Source: Paracoccaceae bacterium (GTDB lineage: Bacteria; Pseudomonadota; Alphaproteobacteria; Rhodobacterales; Rhodobacteraceae). From it: 64,000 bases of DNA. The notes beneath the pieces were generated by a model that was not told the DNA's origin, ran no database searches, and saw only the letters and a list, made by a program, of their open reading frames with translations. How positions within the stretch are numbered: position 1 is the stretch's first letter; each line of letters begins with the position of its first letter. The stretch is taken from contig JAIXPH010000030.1 of assembly GCA_027486345.1 (NCBI GenBank), forward strand, positions 61,564 to 125,563, written 5' to 3'. The translations under genes were made by a program, and so were the position numbers. This document shows, piece after piece, positions 8,931 to 16,715 of this stretch.

Positions 8931-9713
8931 CTACCCCTTCGGCAGCGCCTTCGCTTTCGCCACCGCCGCGAACTGGGTCATCACCTCTTCCACCCCGTGC
9001 TGTTCGGACAGCCGCAGCAGGGCAAAACGGACGGCGGCGACCTCGCGGTACCAGTGCAGGAAGGCGGCATTCAGCCCGGCCCCGGCGATGGCCCCCAGCA
9101 CCGGCACGGCCTGCGCGGCCAGTTTCTGGCCCAAGGCGGCGGCCAGACGCGGCGCGATGGCGCGGATCATCTGGTTCAGCGCCGGACCCGTCACCGTCAA
9201 CCGCGCCGAAAAGAACGAGGTGTTCACCCCATCATCCGCCGCCAAAGGCGAACCGGCACCGAACACCCGCAGACATTCGGCCTTGATCGCCGGATCATCC
9301 GGATCGAAGCCCGCCGCCCGAGCCTCGCGCCGGATCGCATGAAGGATCACCGTCACCGACACCGGCAATTCGGCCAGCGAGGTCGCAATCCCCCCCGCGC
9401 CCCCCGCCGCACCGGTCAGCATGGCGGCCGCCATCGGACCATTGCGCCCCAGATCCGGCCCCTTGTCGCCCTGCGCGGCCAATCCGAAGGCCACCGACAG
9501 CGCGCGTTCGGTCGCGGCCTCGATCTGTCGTTTCACCCCATCCGGCAGCGCGTCCAGCCGCCCCTCCAGCGTGCCGCCCAGTTTCAGGATCAGGCCCATC
9601 ACCGGACCATTGGCCCGCGTCAGACGCTCGGCCAAGGCGCGCAATTCCGCGCTGCGGTCAGGCGCGGCGATGGCGGGCAGCATCACGGGATCGGCGGGAA
9701 GATCATTGTCCAT
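8931..9713 (-). CDS. EcsC-family protein
   Basis: A 260-residue protein of the EcsC family, named after a Bacillus protein linked to an ABC transporter and secretion; its biochemical role is unknown. The conserved pattern is recognisable in the central small-residue stretch (AAAMLTGAAGGAGGIATSLAELPVSVTVILHAIRREA) and in the later GAIAGAGLNAAFLHWYREVA region. The central segment is hydrophobic enough to associate with membranes. It lies 45 bp downstream of the GNAT gene on the same strand, so the two are probably co-transcribed. Confidence 0.82.
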   Translation of the reverse strand: MDNDLPADPVMLPAIAAPDRSAELRALAERLTRANGPVMGLILKLGGTLEGRLDALPDGVKRQIEAATERALSVAFGLAAQGDKGPDLGRNGPMAAAMLTGAAGGAGGIATSLAELPVSVTVILHAIRREARAAGFDPDDPAIKAECLRVFGAGSPLAADDGVNTSFFSARLTVTGPALNQMIRAIAPRLAAALGQKLAAQAVPVLGAIAGAGLNAAFLHWYREVAAVRFALLRLSEQHGVEEVMTQFAAVAKAKALPKG

Positions 9714-9758
9714 GGGCGAAAGATGTGCGCGCGACGGCCCGCCCGCAAGGGGAAACCC

Positions 9759-10244
9759 TCAGGTCGCCTTGGTGACCGGCCCCTTGACGCCGTCCCACGC
9801 GCCCGCTCGCAGGGCCAGACCCAGCACACGGTCGGGGTTGGTGGGGGGCGGCATCTCAACCCCTTCAAGCTTGCGGAACCCGAAGCGGCTGTAATAGGGC
9901 GCGTCGCCCACCAGCATTACCCGCTCCCACCCCAAGCGCCGCGCCTCAGCAAGGCTTTCGTTGATCAGCAGCCCCCCAAGCCCTTCGCCCTGCCGGGTGG
10001 GGTGAACCGCGACGGGGCCAAGCAGCAGGGCATCCTGCCCCCCTGCCTCCACCGGCCAATAACGGATGGCGGCGGCCAGCGTGCCATCGGCATCGCGCAG
10101 GGTCAGGCACAGCGCCGCCACCGTCGGCACCCCATCGCGCAGGCGGTAGGAAGACAGCGCCGTCCGCCCCGGCGCGAAGCAGAGGTCATAGAGCGCCTCA
10201 ACCTCCCACCAGTCGGCCTCGGTCTCTTCTTCCAGCCTGTACAC
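9759..10244 (-). CDS. GNAT-family N-acetyltransferase
   Basis: A 161-residue acetyltransferase. The acetyl-CoA pyrophosphate loop is visible as VHPTRQGEGLGGLLINESL (R/Q-x-x-G-x-G/A) near residues 100-116, after the beta-strand LLLGPVAV. The following GDAPYYSRFGFRKL is the typical YhbS-like C-terminal strand pair. Such enzymes acetylate small amines or protein termini; the substrate here is unknown. First gene of a probable two-gene unit with the EcsC gene, divergent from the flavin reductase. Confidence 0.85.
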   Translation of the reverse strand: MYRLEEETEADWWEVEALYDLCFAPGRTALSSYRLRDGVPTVAALCLTLRDADGTLAAAIRYWPVEAGGQDALLLGPVAVHPTRQGEGLGGLLINESLAEARRLGWERVMLVGDAPYYSRFGFRKLEGVEMPPPTNPDRVLGLALRAGAWDGVKGPVTKAT

Positions 10245-10363
10245 CCGCGCGAGTCCCCCTTGGTCGGGACGGCGCCCGAATCTTGTGGAAACGCCGATAA
10301 CACCCGATTACGTCAGGATCAAATCACCCGGTGGCTTGCCGCCGCCAAGCGTTGGGAATTCGC

Positions 10364-10945
10364 ATGTTCTACCGCCCCGCCGATGGCCACGGCCTGCGCC
10401 ACAACCCGTTCAACGCCATCGTGGCTCCGCGTCCGGTGGGCTGGATCTCGACGCGGGGGACGATGGGGGACAACCTTGCCCCCTATTCCTTCTTCAACGC
10501 CACGGCTTATGTCCCGCCGCAGGTGATGTTTTCGTCAACCGGGGTGAAGGATTCGCTGGCCGCCGTGCGGGAAAGCGGCGTCTTCGCCGTCAACATCGTC
10601 GAAGAGGCGATGTTGCAGGTGATGTCCGACACCTCGCGCCATTTCCCACGCGGGACGGATGAGTTCGTGGCCTGCGGGGTGGAAAAGGCAGAATGCGACA
10701 GCATCGACTGCCCGCGCGTGGCGCATGCCCCCGCCACGCTGGAATGCCGGGTGACTGAAGTGCGGCCCCTGATCGGCCCCGAGGATTTCATTGTATTGGG
10801 CGAGGTGACGGGCATCCACCTGCGCGACGATTGCCTGAAGGGCGGGCGGTTTGACGTGACGGCCTTTAACCCCGTGGCCCGCTTGGGCTACCGCGATTAC
10901 ACCATCGTGCGCGAGGTGATCACGCTGGACCGTCCCGACGACTGA
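10364..10945 (+). CDS. Flavin reductase-like FMN-binding protein
   Basis: A 193-residue flavin reductase-domain protein with a split-barrel fold that binds FMN. Its start (MFYRPADGHGLRHNPFNAIVAPRPVGWISTRG) carries the PRP-x-x-W-I-S-T signature of this group. APYSFFNATAYVPPQVMFSS and ENIVEEAMLQVM-like segments follow. It probably reduces flavin for a partner oxygenase or handles flavin itself; no oxygenase gene adjoins it. The start is the ATG at 10364; a longer upstream frame has no family similarity. Confidence 0.85.
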   Translation: MFYRPADGHGLRHNPFNAIVAPRPVGWISTRGTMGDNLAPYSFFNATAYVPPQVMFSSTGVKDSLAAVRESGVFAVNIVEEAMLQVMSDTSRHFPRGTDEFVACGVEKAECDSIDCPRVAHAPATLECRVTEVRPLIGPEDFIVLGEVTGIHLRDDCLKGGRFDVTAFNPVARLGYRDYTIVREVITLDRPDD

Positions 10946-10949
10946 CGCC

Positions 10950-11240
10950 CTACAGCGGCCCGGCAGTAAGCACCGCCCCATCCGCGCCAAGAACGCAGCG
11001 CCACGGCCCATCCTGTCCGGCGACGGTCAGGCGCAGCTCGGTCCCGACTGTGGTGGCGCGGCGGTCATAGACCAGCACATCATTCCCGGAACGGCCCACC
11101 GCCGCCGACACAGCGGCATGGCAGGCCCCGCCCGCCGCATCGGCAGGCACCTCCTGCGCGGCGGAGATGGTGGTGCGCCCGCCGCCGACACAGCCGGAGA
11201 GGGCCAGGGTCGCGGCAAGGATCACGGACAAACGGGGCAT
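10950..11240 (-). CDS. Small predicted lipoprotein
   Basis: A 96-residue protein with a lipoprotein signal peptide: MPRLSVILAATLALSGC, where LSGC is the lipobox and C17 would be lipidated. The mature part contains two more cysteines (C40, C82) that could form a disulfide, and a beta-rich C-terminus (GTELRLTVAGQDGPWRC) resembling small periplasmic inhibitor or SH3-like domains. I do not recognise a named family. The gene converges with the flavin reductase and is divergent from mtnP. The reading frame extends upstream to 11465 without support. Confidence 0.65.
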   Translation of the reverse strand: MPRLSVILAATLALSGCVGGGRTTISAAQEVPADAAGGACHAAVSAAVGRSGNDVLVYDRRATTVGTELRLTVAGQDGPWRCVLGADGAVLTAGPL

Positions 11241-11398
11241 GGCGGCACTTTCCTCGGAACGGGTCTGACCGCCAGACTGCACCAGCCCCGCGATTCCGGC
11301 CAGCCCCCGTGTCCGGCCACGCGCATTCCCCCCCTTCCCCACCCGGCCCGTGCTGCTAATCTGCCGCACGAAGCCAGCCACGACGGAGTGCGCGTGCC

Positions 11399-12271
11399 AT
11401 GCAGACGATGATCGGGGTGATCGGCGGATCGGGTGTCTACCAGATCGACGGGCTGGAAGGAGCAAGCTGGGTCAAGGTGAAATCACCCTGGGGCCGCCCC
11501 TCTGACGAGGTCTTGTTGGGGCGTCTGGACGGTGTGCCGATGGCCTTCCTGCCCCGTCACGGGCGCGGCCATGTGCATTCGCCCAGCGATGTGAACTTCC
11601 GCGCCAATATCGACGCGTTGAAGCGGTTGGGCTGCACGGATGTGGTCGCCGTCTCGGCCGTGGGGTCGCTGCGGCAGGACTACAAACCCGGCGATTTCGT
11701 GATCGTCGACCAATACATCGACCGCACCTTCGCGCGCGAAAAATCCTTCTTCGGCGCAGGCTGCGTCGCCCATGTGGGTTTTTCCCACCCCACCTGCCCG
11801 CGCCTGTCTGCCGCCTGCGCCGAGGCCGCCCGTGGCACAGGCGTCACGGTGCATGAGGGCGCCACCTATCTGGCGATGGAGGGGCCGCAATTCTCCACCC
11901 TCGCTGAGTCGCGGCTTTACCGATCCTGGGGCGCGGACATCATCGGCATGACCGGCATGCCCGAGGCGAAATTGGCGCGCGAGGCAGAGCTTTGCTATGC
12001 CTCTGTCGCGATGGTGACGGATTACGATTGCTGGCACCCGGATCATGACGCGGTGGATGTGGCGCAGGTGATCCGCACCTTGACCGCCAATGCCGGGAAC
12101 GCGCGAGCCTTGGTGGCGCGGCTGCCGGGCCTTTTGGGGCCGGATCGCGCCCCCTGCCCGCATGGCTGCGACCGCGCCTTGGACATGGCGCTGATGACCG
12201 CGCCGGACAAGCGCGACCCCGACCTTCTGGCAAAACTCGATGCGGTCGCCGGCCGCGTGTTGAAAGGCTGA
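11399..12271 (+). CDS. mtnP: S-methyl-5'-thioadenosine phosphorylase
   Basis: A 290-residue PNP/UDP phosphorylase-family enzyme that cleaves methylthioadenosine to adenine and methylthioribose-1-phosphate. Signatures include [17 protein letters not shown] at the N-terminus, [28 protein letters not shown], and the substrate loop [41 protein letters not shown]. The neighbour apt starts 4 bp downstream, so the released adenine is recycled by the next enzyme of the operon. A second ATG at 11408 is an alternative start. Confidence 0.93.
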   Translation: MQTMIGVIGGSGVYQIDGLEGASWVKVKSPWGRPSDEVLLGRLDGVPMAFLPRHGRGHVHSPSDVNFRANIDALKRLGCTDVVAVSAVGSLRQDYKPGDFVIVDQYIDRTFAREKSFFGAGCVAHVGFSHPTCPRLSAACAEAARGTGVTVHEGATYLAMEGPQFSTLAESRLYRSWGADIIGMTGMPEAKLAREAELCYASVAMVTDYDCWHPDHDAVDVAQVIRTLTANAGNARALVARLPGLLGPDRAPCPHGCDRALDMALMTAPDKRDPDLLAKLDAVAGRVLKG

Positions 12272-12275
12272 ACCG

Positions 12276-12809
12276 ATGGCAAAGACCGTCAAGGACTACA
12301 TCCGCACCATCGTGGACTTCCCGCATGAGGGGATTCTGTTCCGCGATGTCACCACCCTTTTCGCCGATCCGCGCGGGTTCCGGATGTGTGTGGATCAGTT
12401 GCTCGCCCCCTATGCCGGGATGCGGATCGACAAGGTCGCGGGGCTGGAGGCGCGGGGCTTCATCCTCGGCGGCGCGGTGGCGCATCAACTGTCCACCGGC
12501 TTCATCCCGATCCGCAAGAAGGGCAAGCTGCCGGGCGCGGTGATTTCGGAAAGCTACACGTTGGAATATGGCGAAGCGACTGTTGAGGTGCATGATGACG
12601 CCATCCTGCCGGGCGAAAAGGTGCTGCTGGTCGATGACCTTCTGGCCACGGGCGGCACGGCAGAGGCAGGGATCAAGCTGATCGAACGCCTTGGCGCGCA
12701 GGTCGTCGGCTGCGCCTTCGTCGTGGACCTGCCCGATCTGGGCGGGCGCAAGCGGCTGGAGGCGATGGGGATGGATGTGCACGCCCTCTGCGCCTTTGAG
12801 GGGCTTTGA
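12276..12809 (+). CDS. apt: Adenine phosphoribosyltransferase
   Basis: A 177-residue type I phosphoribosyltransferase that converts adenine and PRPP to AMP. The PRPP-binding loop [17 protein letters not shown] is present near residues 117-133, along with [13 protein letters not shown] and the N-terminal [15 protein letters not shown] motif. It overlaps nothing but begins 4 bp after mtnP, forming a purine/methionine salvage operon. Length matches the family (170-185 residues). Confidence 0.95.
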   Translation: MAKTVKDYIRTIVDFPHEGILFRDVTTLFADPRGFRMCVDQLLAPYAGMRIDKVAGLEARGFILGGAVAHQLSTGFIPIRKKGKLPGAVISESYTLEYGEATVEVHDDAILPGEKVLLVDDLLATGGTAEAGIKLIERLGAQVVGCAFVVDLPDLGGRKRLEAMGMDVHALCAFEGL

Positions 12810-12825
12810 GGCCACGCCTTGGCCT

Positions 12826-12885
12826 GCCCCCGGGAGGGTTTTCCACCCTCCCGGACCCACCCGAGGATATTTGACGCAGAGAAAA
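12826..12885 (-). repeat. AAATATCC/G-run dispersed repeat, copy 2 (reverse)
   Basis: Read on the minus strand it has a TCAAATATCC head, a GGGTGGGTCC G-run, and a hairpin whose GGGAGGGT and ACCCTCCC arms flank GGAAAA. It lies directly after apt, where the hairpin may also act as a transcription terminator in either direction. Confidence 0.7.
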
Positions 12886-12983
12886 CCGGGCGCATTAAGG
12901 GTTCGGTAACACGAATCGCGGTGAATGATGGGACCGGATGGCAGTCCGGCCTGCTGCTTGCTTGGACAGAAACCCTCAACCCA

Positions 12984-13011
12984 CCCCGCCGGTTGCCGAC
13001 CGGCGGGGCTT
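12984..13011 (+). terminator. Hairpin, possible terminator of an unannotated transcript
   Basis: CCCCGCCGGT (12984-12993) pairs with ACCGGCGGGG (12999-13008) around TGCCG, followed by CTTT. A smaller hairpin, CCGGA/TCCGG around TGGCAG, lies near 12935-12950. The hairpin is about 175 bp past the apt stop and beyond copy 2 of the repeat. It may therefore end a separate small RNA rather than the apt message. The rest of the 12810-13160 gap shows no reading frame I can support. Confidence 0.45.
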
Positions 13012-13160
13012 TGGCGCATAGCTTGGCCTGACAGCGTTCTACGGTCGCAGCGACGGCCACGGGCCAATACCGGGCGGCACCGGACGGGTGGCCGCGCAGG
13101 GCCTTTCCTTCCGGGGCGAATTCCCCCTATGGTGCGGGAAGACGACGGAAGGGGCGATCC

Positions 13161-13628
13161 ATGGCGCGCAGCATCGACTACGGCAATCTCATGCATCGCG
13201 CGATGCGCGGACTGATCCAGACCGTCCTGCGCGATGTCGCCAAGAACGGCTTGCCGGGGGCGCATCATTTCTTCATCACCTTCGACACCAATCACCCCGG
13301 CGTCGCCATCGCCGATTGGCTGAAATCTCGCTATCCGTCTGAAATGACAGTGGTGATCCAGCATTGGTACGAAAACCTGATCGTCGAGGAAGACCAATTC
13401 TCGATCACGCTGAACTTCGGCAACCAGCCTGAACCGCTGATCATCCCATTTGACGCGGTGCGCACCTTCGTCGATCCGTCGGTCGAATTCGGCCTGCGGT
13501 TTGAGACCCATTCCGACGATGCCAGCGACGACAGCGAAGAGGTCAGCGATGAGGATGACGGCGACGACGATCCGCCGCCCAGCCATGACGCACAGGTGGT
13601 CAGTCTGGACAAGTTCCGCAAGCATTAA
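13161..13628 (+). CDS. sspB: SspB-family ClpXP adaptor
   Basis: A 155-residue alphaproteobacterial SspB. SspB delivers ssrA-tagged and other substrates to the ClpXP protease. The folded domain covers residues 1-110 (RAMRGLIQTVLRDVAKNGLPGAHHFFITFDTNHPGV, then ITLNFGNQPEPLIIPFDAVRTFVDPSVEFGLRF). It is followed by a very acidic flexible linker (Asp/Glu/Ser, 113-145). The C-terminal VVSLDKFRKH is the short ClpX-binding tail. Adaptor layout is therefore complete. Confidence 0.92.
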   Translation: MARSIDYGNLMHRAMRGLIQTVLRDVAKNGLPGAHHFFITFDTNHPGVAIADWLKSRYPSEMTVVIQHWYENLIVEEDQFSITLNFGNQPEPLIIPFDAVRTFVDPSVEFGLRFETHSDDASDDSEEVSDEDDGDDDPPPSHDAQVVSLDKFRKH

Positions 13629-13711
13629 TGTCGGTATGCGACGGTATGCCGATTGATTTCAGCCGGGCCGCGCAATAAACGGTGGCCCAGCGAAATCAGG
13701 AGGCTTGCCCG

Positions 13712-15106
13712 ATGTCCGTCACCCGCACCGAAACCGACAGCTTTGGCCCGCTGGAGGTTCCCGCCGACAAGTATTGGGGCGCGCAGACCCAACGCTCGAT
13801 CATCAATTTCCCCATCGGATGGGAGCGCCAGCCCGTCGCCATCATCCGCGCCCTGGGTGTGATCAAAAAGGCCTGCGCCCTCGTCAATATCGATCAGGGT
13901 GACATCGCGCCCGAGCTTGGCAACGCCATCGCGGCAGCGGCGCAAGAGGTGATCGAGGGCAAGTTCGACGACAACTTCCCGCTGGTGGTCTGGCAGACCG
14001 GGTCGGGCACCCAGTCGAACATGAATGCCAACGAGGTCATCAGTAACCGCGCCATCGAAATGCTGGGCGGGGTGATGGGGTCCAAAAAGCCCGTTCACCC
14101 GAATGACCATGTGAACATGGGGCAAAGCTCCAACGACACCTTCCCCACCGCCATGCATGTGGCCATCGGCATGATGGCACGCGACGTGCTGTTGCCGGGG
14201 TTGGAAAAGCTGTCGGCGGCGCTCTGGGCCAAGTCGGCGGAATTCAAGGACATCATCAAGATCGGCCGCACCCATACGCAGGACGCAACGCCGCTGACGC
14301 TTGGGCAGGAATTCAGTGGCTATGCCACGCAGGTGGACAAGGGCATCGCGCGGGTAAAGTCCTGCCTGCCCGACATCTATGAACTGGCGCAGGGCGGCAC
14401 GGCCGTGGGCACGGGCCTGAACACCCGTGTGGGCTGGGACGTTCGGGTGGCAGCGCGGATCGCCGAAATCACCGGCCTGCCCTTCGTCACCGCGCCGAAC
14501 AAGTTCGAGGCACTGGCCGCGCATGACGCCATGGTGATGTTCTCGGGCGCGCTCAAGACCGTGGCCGCGGCGCTGTTCAAGATCGCCAATGACCTGCGCC
14601 TCTTGGGCTCTGGTCCTCGGTCCGGTCTGGGTGAGTTGATCTTGCCGGAGAATGAACCGGGCTCTTCGATCATGCCGGGCAAGGTGAACCCGACGCAGGC
14701 CGAGGCGCTGACGATGGTCTGCGCCCAAGTGATGGGCAATGATGCGGCGGTGGGTTTTGCCGGCAGCCAAGGGCATTTCGAGCTGAACGTCTACAACCCG
14801 ATGATGTCCTATAACGTGCTGCAATCCATGCAGCTTCTGGGCGATGCGGCGGGCAGCTTCACCGACAACATGGTGGTGGGCACGCAGGCCAATGTGGCGC
14901 GGATCGACAAGCTGATGAAGGAATCGCTGATGCTGGTGACGGCCCTCGCGCCGACCATCGGCTATGACAACGCGACCAAGGTGGCCAAGACGGCGCATAA
15001 GAACGGCACTACCCTGAAGGAAGAGGCGATTGCCCTGGGCTTTGTCGATGCAGAAACCTTTGACCGCGTGGTGCGGCCCGAGGACATGATCGGCCCGAAA
15101 GGCTGA
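13712..15106 (+). CDS. fumC: Fumarate hydratase, class II
   Basis: A 464-residue oxygen-stable fumarase of the TCA cycle (fumarate to L-malate). The family signature [13 protein letters not shown] is present near residue 316, with the [34 protein letters not shown] and [17 protein letters not shown] motifs holding the catalytic His and Ser. The start follows a strong CAGGAGG; an upstream in-frame extension to 13682 would contain that ribosome site and is rejected. Confidence 0.96.
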   Translation: MSVTRTETDSFGPLEVPADKYWGAQTQRSIINFPIGWERQPVAIIRALGVIKKACALVNIDQGDIAPELGNAIAAAAQEVIEGKFDDNFPLVVWQTGSGTQSNMNANEVISNRAIEMLGGVMGSKKPVHPNDHVNMGQSSNDTFPTAMHVAIGMMARDVLLPGLEKLSAALWAKSAEFKDIIKIGRTHTQDATPLTLGQEFSGYATQVDKGIARVKSCLPDIYELAQGGTAVGTGLNTRVGWDVRVAARIAEITGLPFVTAPNKFEALAAHDAMVMFSGALKTVAAALFKIANDLRLLGSGPRSGLGELILPENEPGSSIMPGKVNPTQAEALTMVCAQVMGNDAAVGFAGSQGHFELNVYNPMMSYNVLQSMQLLGDAAGSFTDNMVVGTQANVARIDKLMKESLMLVTALAPTIGYDNATKVAKTAHKNGTTLKEEAIALGFVDAETFDRVVRPEDMIGPKG

Positions 15107-15109
15107 GGC

Positions 15110-15301
15110 ATGGCCGACGTCATCAACCTGCGCGCAAAACGGAAAGAGGCGGACCGCAAGGCCGCCCGCGCGCAGGGTGATGCGAACGCGGCGAAGTTCG
15201 GCCGAACCAAGGCCGAGCGGGAATTGGAAGCCGCCCGCGCGGCCAAGGCGGCGCGGGGTTTGGACGGGCATAAGCGGGACGGCGGGTCGGAGCGGGATTA
15301 A
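15110..15301 (+). CDS. DUF4169-family small protein
   Basis: A 63-residue, highly charged, Ala/Lys/Arg-rich protein predicted to be one long helix. It opens with MADVINLRAKRKEADRKAARAQGDANAAKFGRTKAERELEA, which I recognise as the DUF4169 pattern (INLR.KRK...FGRTKAER). Function unknown. It begins 3 bp after fumC and is surely co-transcribed with it. Confidence 0.75.
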   Translation: MADVINLRAKRKEADRKAARAQGDANAAKFGRTKAERELEAARAAKAARGLDGHKRDGGSERD

Positions 15302-15335
15302 CCGGGCGTTAACCGAAGGGGGGCAAGGTGGGCAG

Positions 15336-15566
15336 ATGAAACGCAACACGCTGCCTTTTACCCCACATGGCTGGATCGCACACCTGTTCAACTCACAGGC
15401 GGCGCGTGACGGCGCCGTGATCCGCCGACAGGTGCGCGATGTGGAACGCTATGTGGGCCGTGAGGTGTTTCTGACCGAAATGCAGCGTCGTGGGTTTCCT
15501 GTGCTCGAAAACGCTGGGCAGTTCATCATCATCTGCAATCATGAACCCATCCGCCGCGTGGTGTGA
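15336..15566 (+). CDS. Small conserved protein of unknown function
   Basis: A 76-residue protein starting MKRNTLPFTPHGWIAHLF and ending in a compact alpha/beta segment (VGREVFLTEMQRRGFPVLENAGQFIIICNHEP). Similar short proteins occur in Rhodobacteraceae, sometimes labelled phosphoribosylanthranilate isomerase-like without evidence; at this length it cannot be a TIM-barrel enzyme. Third gene of the fumC unit, with a ribosome site AAGGTGG upstream. Confidence 0.65.
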   Translation: MKRNTLPFTPHGWIAHLFNSQAARDGAVIRRQVRDVERYVGREVFLTEMQRRGFPVLENAGQFIIICNHEPIRRVV

Positions 15567-15675
15567 CGATTTCTGACGCAGAAATCGTGCGGAATTTGGC
15601 GCAAATTCCGTATCCCTCCGCCACACCGCGATTTCTGCGCCAGAAATCGCCGCGAAATCTGCGTCAGATTTCGCG
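15567..15675 (+). repeat. Hairpin cluster with TG-NNN-CA tips (locus B, four hairpins)
   Basis: Four consecutive perfect inverted repeats fill most of the gap: CGATTTCTG/CAGAAATCG around ACG (15567-15587), CGGAATTTG/CAAATTCCG around GCG (15590-15610), CGATTTCTG/CAGAAATCG around CGC (15629-15649) and CGCGAAATCTG/CAGATTTCGCG around CGT (15651-15675). Stems range from 9 to 11 bp and all loops are three bases closed by TG...CA. Confidence 0.9.
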
Positions 15676-15710
15676 TTGGCAGGGACGGCCACGCCACCTA
15701 TTCTGCCCGC

Positions 15711-15926
15711 ATGTCCGCCCGCCCACAAAAACACTCGCTCACCCTGCGCGGCCACCGCACCAGCGTCTCGCTGGAAGCGGCGTTCTGGGACGCCTTCCGG
15801 GCCATTGCGGCGGAGCGGGGGCAAACGCTGAACGAACTCGCCACCGAGATTGACGAAACCCGCGCCGGTGAGATCGGCCTCGCCTCGGCGATCCGGGTGT
15901 TCATCCTGTCGCATTTCCGCCGTTAG
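15711..15926 (+). CDS. Ribbon-helix-helix domain protein
   Basis: A 71-residue protein of the ribbon-helix-helix type (Arc/MetJ-like, RHH_4 group). The beta-strand KHSLTLRGHRTSVSLEAAFWDAFRAIAAERGQTLNELATEI matches the pattern R(G)HRTSVSLE-x-x-FW, and two helices follow. Such proteins form dimers that insert the strand pair in the DNA major groove. It may be a transcription regulator; its targets are unknown, and no toxin gene adjoins it. Confidence 0.8.
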   Translation: MSARPQKHSLTLRGHRTSVSLEAAFWDAFRAIAAERGQTLNELATEIDETRAGEIGLASAIRVFILSHFRR

Positions 15927-15989
15927 GGCTGGAAAAGCCATCCACCATGCGCTAAGGCGCGCGCACCCCCAAAGCCGGAGTGCGCCCCG

Positions 15990-16658
15990 ATGAAAGCCGC
16001 TGTCGTCACCTTCCCCGGATCGAACTGCGACCGTGACCTTGCGATGGCGTTCGAGCGCGCCGGTTGGCAGGTCACGCGCGTCTGGCACAAGGACAGCGCC
16101 TTGCCGGATGGCACCGATGTCGTCGGCGTGCCGGGCGGCTTTTCCTTTGGCGATTACCTGCGCTGCGGGGCCATCGCCGCACAATCGCCCATCGCAGCTG
16201 CAATCAAGACCCATGCTGCGCGGGGCGGTTATGTGCTGGGCATCTGCAACGGCTTTCAGGTGCTGACCGAGATGCAGCTTCTGCCCGGTGCCTTGATGCG
16301 GAACGCGGGGCTGAAATTCATCTGCAAGACGCTGACCTTGAACGTCGCCACCACCGACAGCGCCTTTACCGCCGGTTACGCCAAAGGGCAGGCGCTTCAG
16401 GTTCCGGTGGCGCATCATGACGGCAATTACACAATCGACGCCGAAGGTCTGGCGGCGCTGAAAGATCAGGACCGCATCGCCTTCACCTATGCGGCCAATC
16501 CCAACGGATCGATGGCTGATATCGCGGGCGTGCTGTCCGAAAACCGCCGCGTGCTGGGCATGATGCCCCACCCCGAACGCGTGGTGGATGTGGTCCATGG
16601 CGGCACCGACGGGGCGGCGATGTTCACGGCGCTGATGGGCGGGTTGACGCTGGCGTGA
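15990..16658 (+). CDS. purQ: Phosphoribosylformylglycinamidine synthase, glutaminase subunit
   Basis: A 222-residue class I glutamine amidotransferase subunit of FGAM synthase. It supplies ammonia to PurL in step four of purine synthesis. The nucleophile Cys lies in GYVLGICNGFQVLTEM near residue 86, the catalytic His/Glu pair in MMPHPERVVD near 193-198, and the N-terminus KAAVVTFPGSNCDRD is typical. PurS, the small partner, is encoded 12 kb away at 28368, so the complex is genetically split here. Confidence 0.95.
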   Translation: MKAAVVTFPGSNCDRDLAMAFERAGWQVTRVWHKDSALPDGTDVVGVPGGFSFGDYLRCGAIAAQSPIAAAIKTHAARGGYVLGICNGFQVLTEMQLLPGALMRNAGLKFICKTLTLNVATTDSAFTAGYAKGQALQVPVAHHDGNYTIDAEGLAALKDQDRIAFTYAANPNGSMADIAGVLSENRRVLGMMPHPERVVDVVHGGTDGAAMFTALMGGLTLA

Positions 16659-16715
16659 TGCCCCAGCGGACCGCATCCGCTTGAGGCTGGCCGGGCGGGG
16701 CCATAGAGTGCCGCC

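Noticed and set aside
8733..10526. 597-codon plus-strand frame antisense to the EcsC and GNAT genes
   Set aside because: It is Arg/Gln/His-rich with no domain, starts inside the hairpin repeat and spans three real genes.
11940..13625. 561-codon minus-strand frame over mtnP, apt and sspB
   Set aside because: It is antisense to three confident genes and lacks domains.
15336..15566. Phosphoribosylanthranilate isomerase (TrpF) for the 76-residue protein
   Set aside because: TrpF is a barrel of about 200 residues; this protein is far too short and lacks its motifs.
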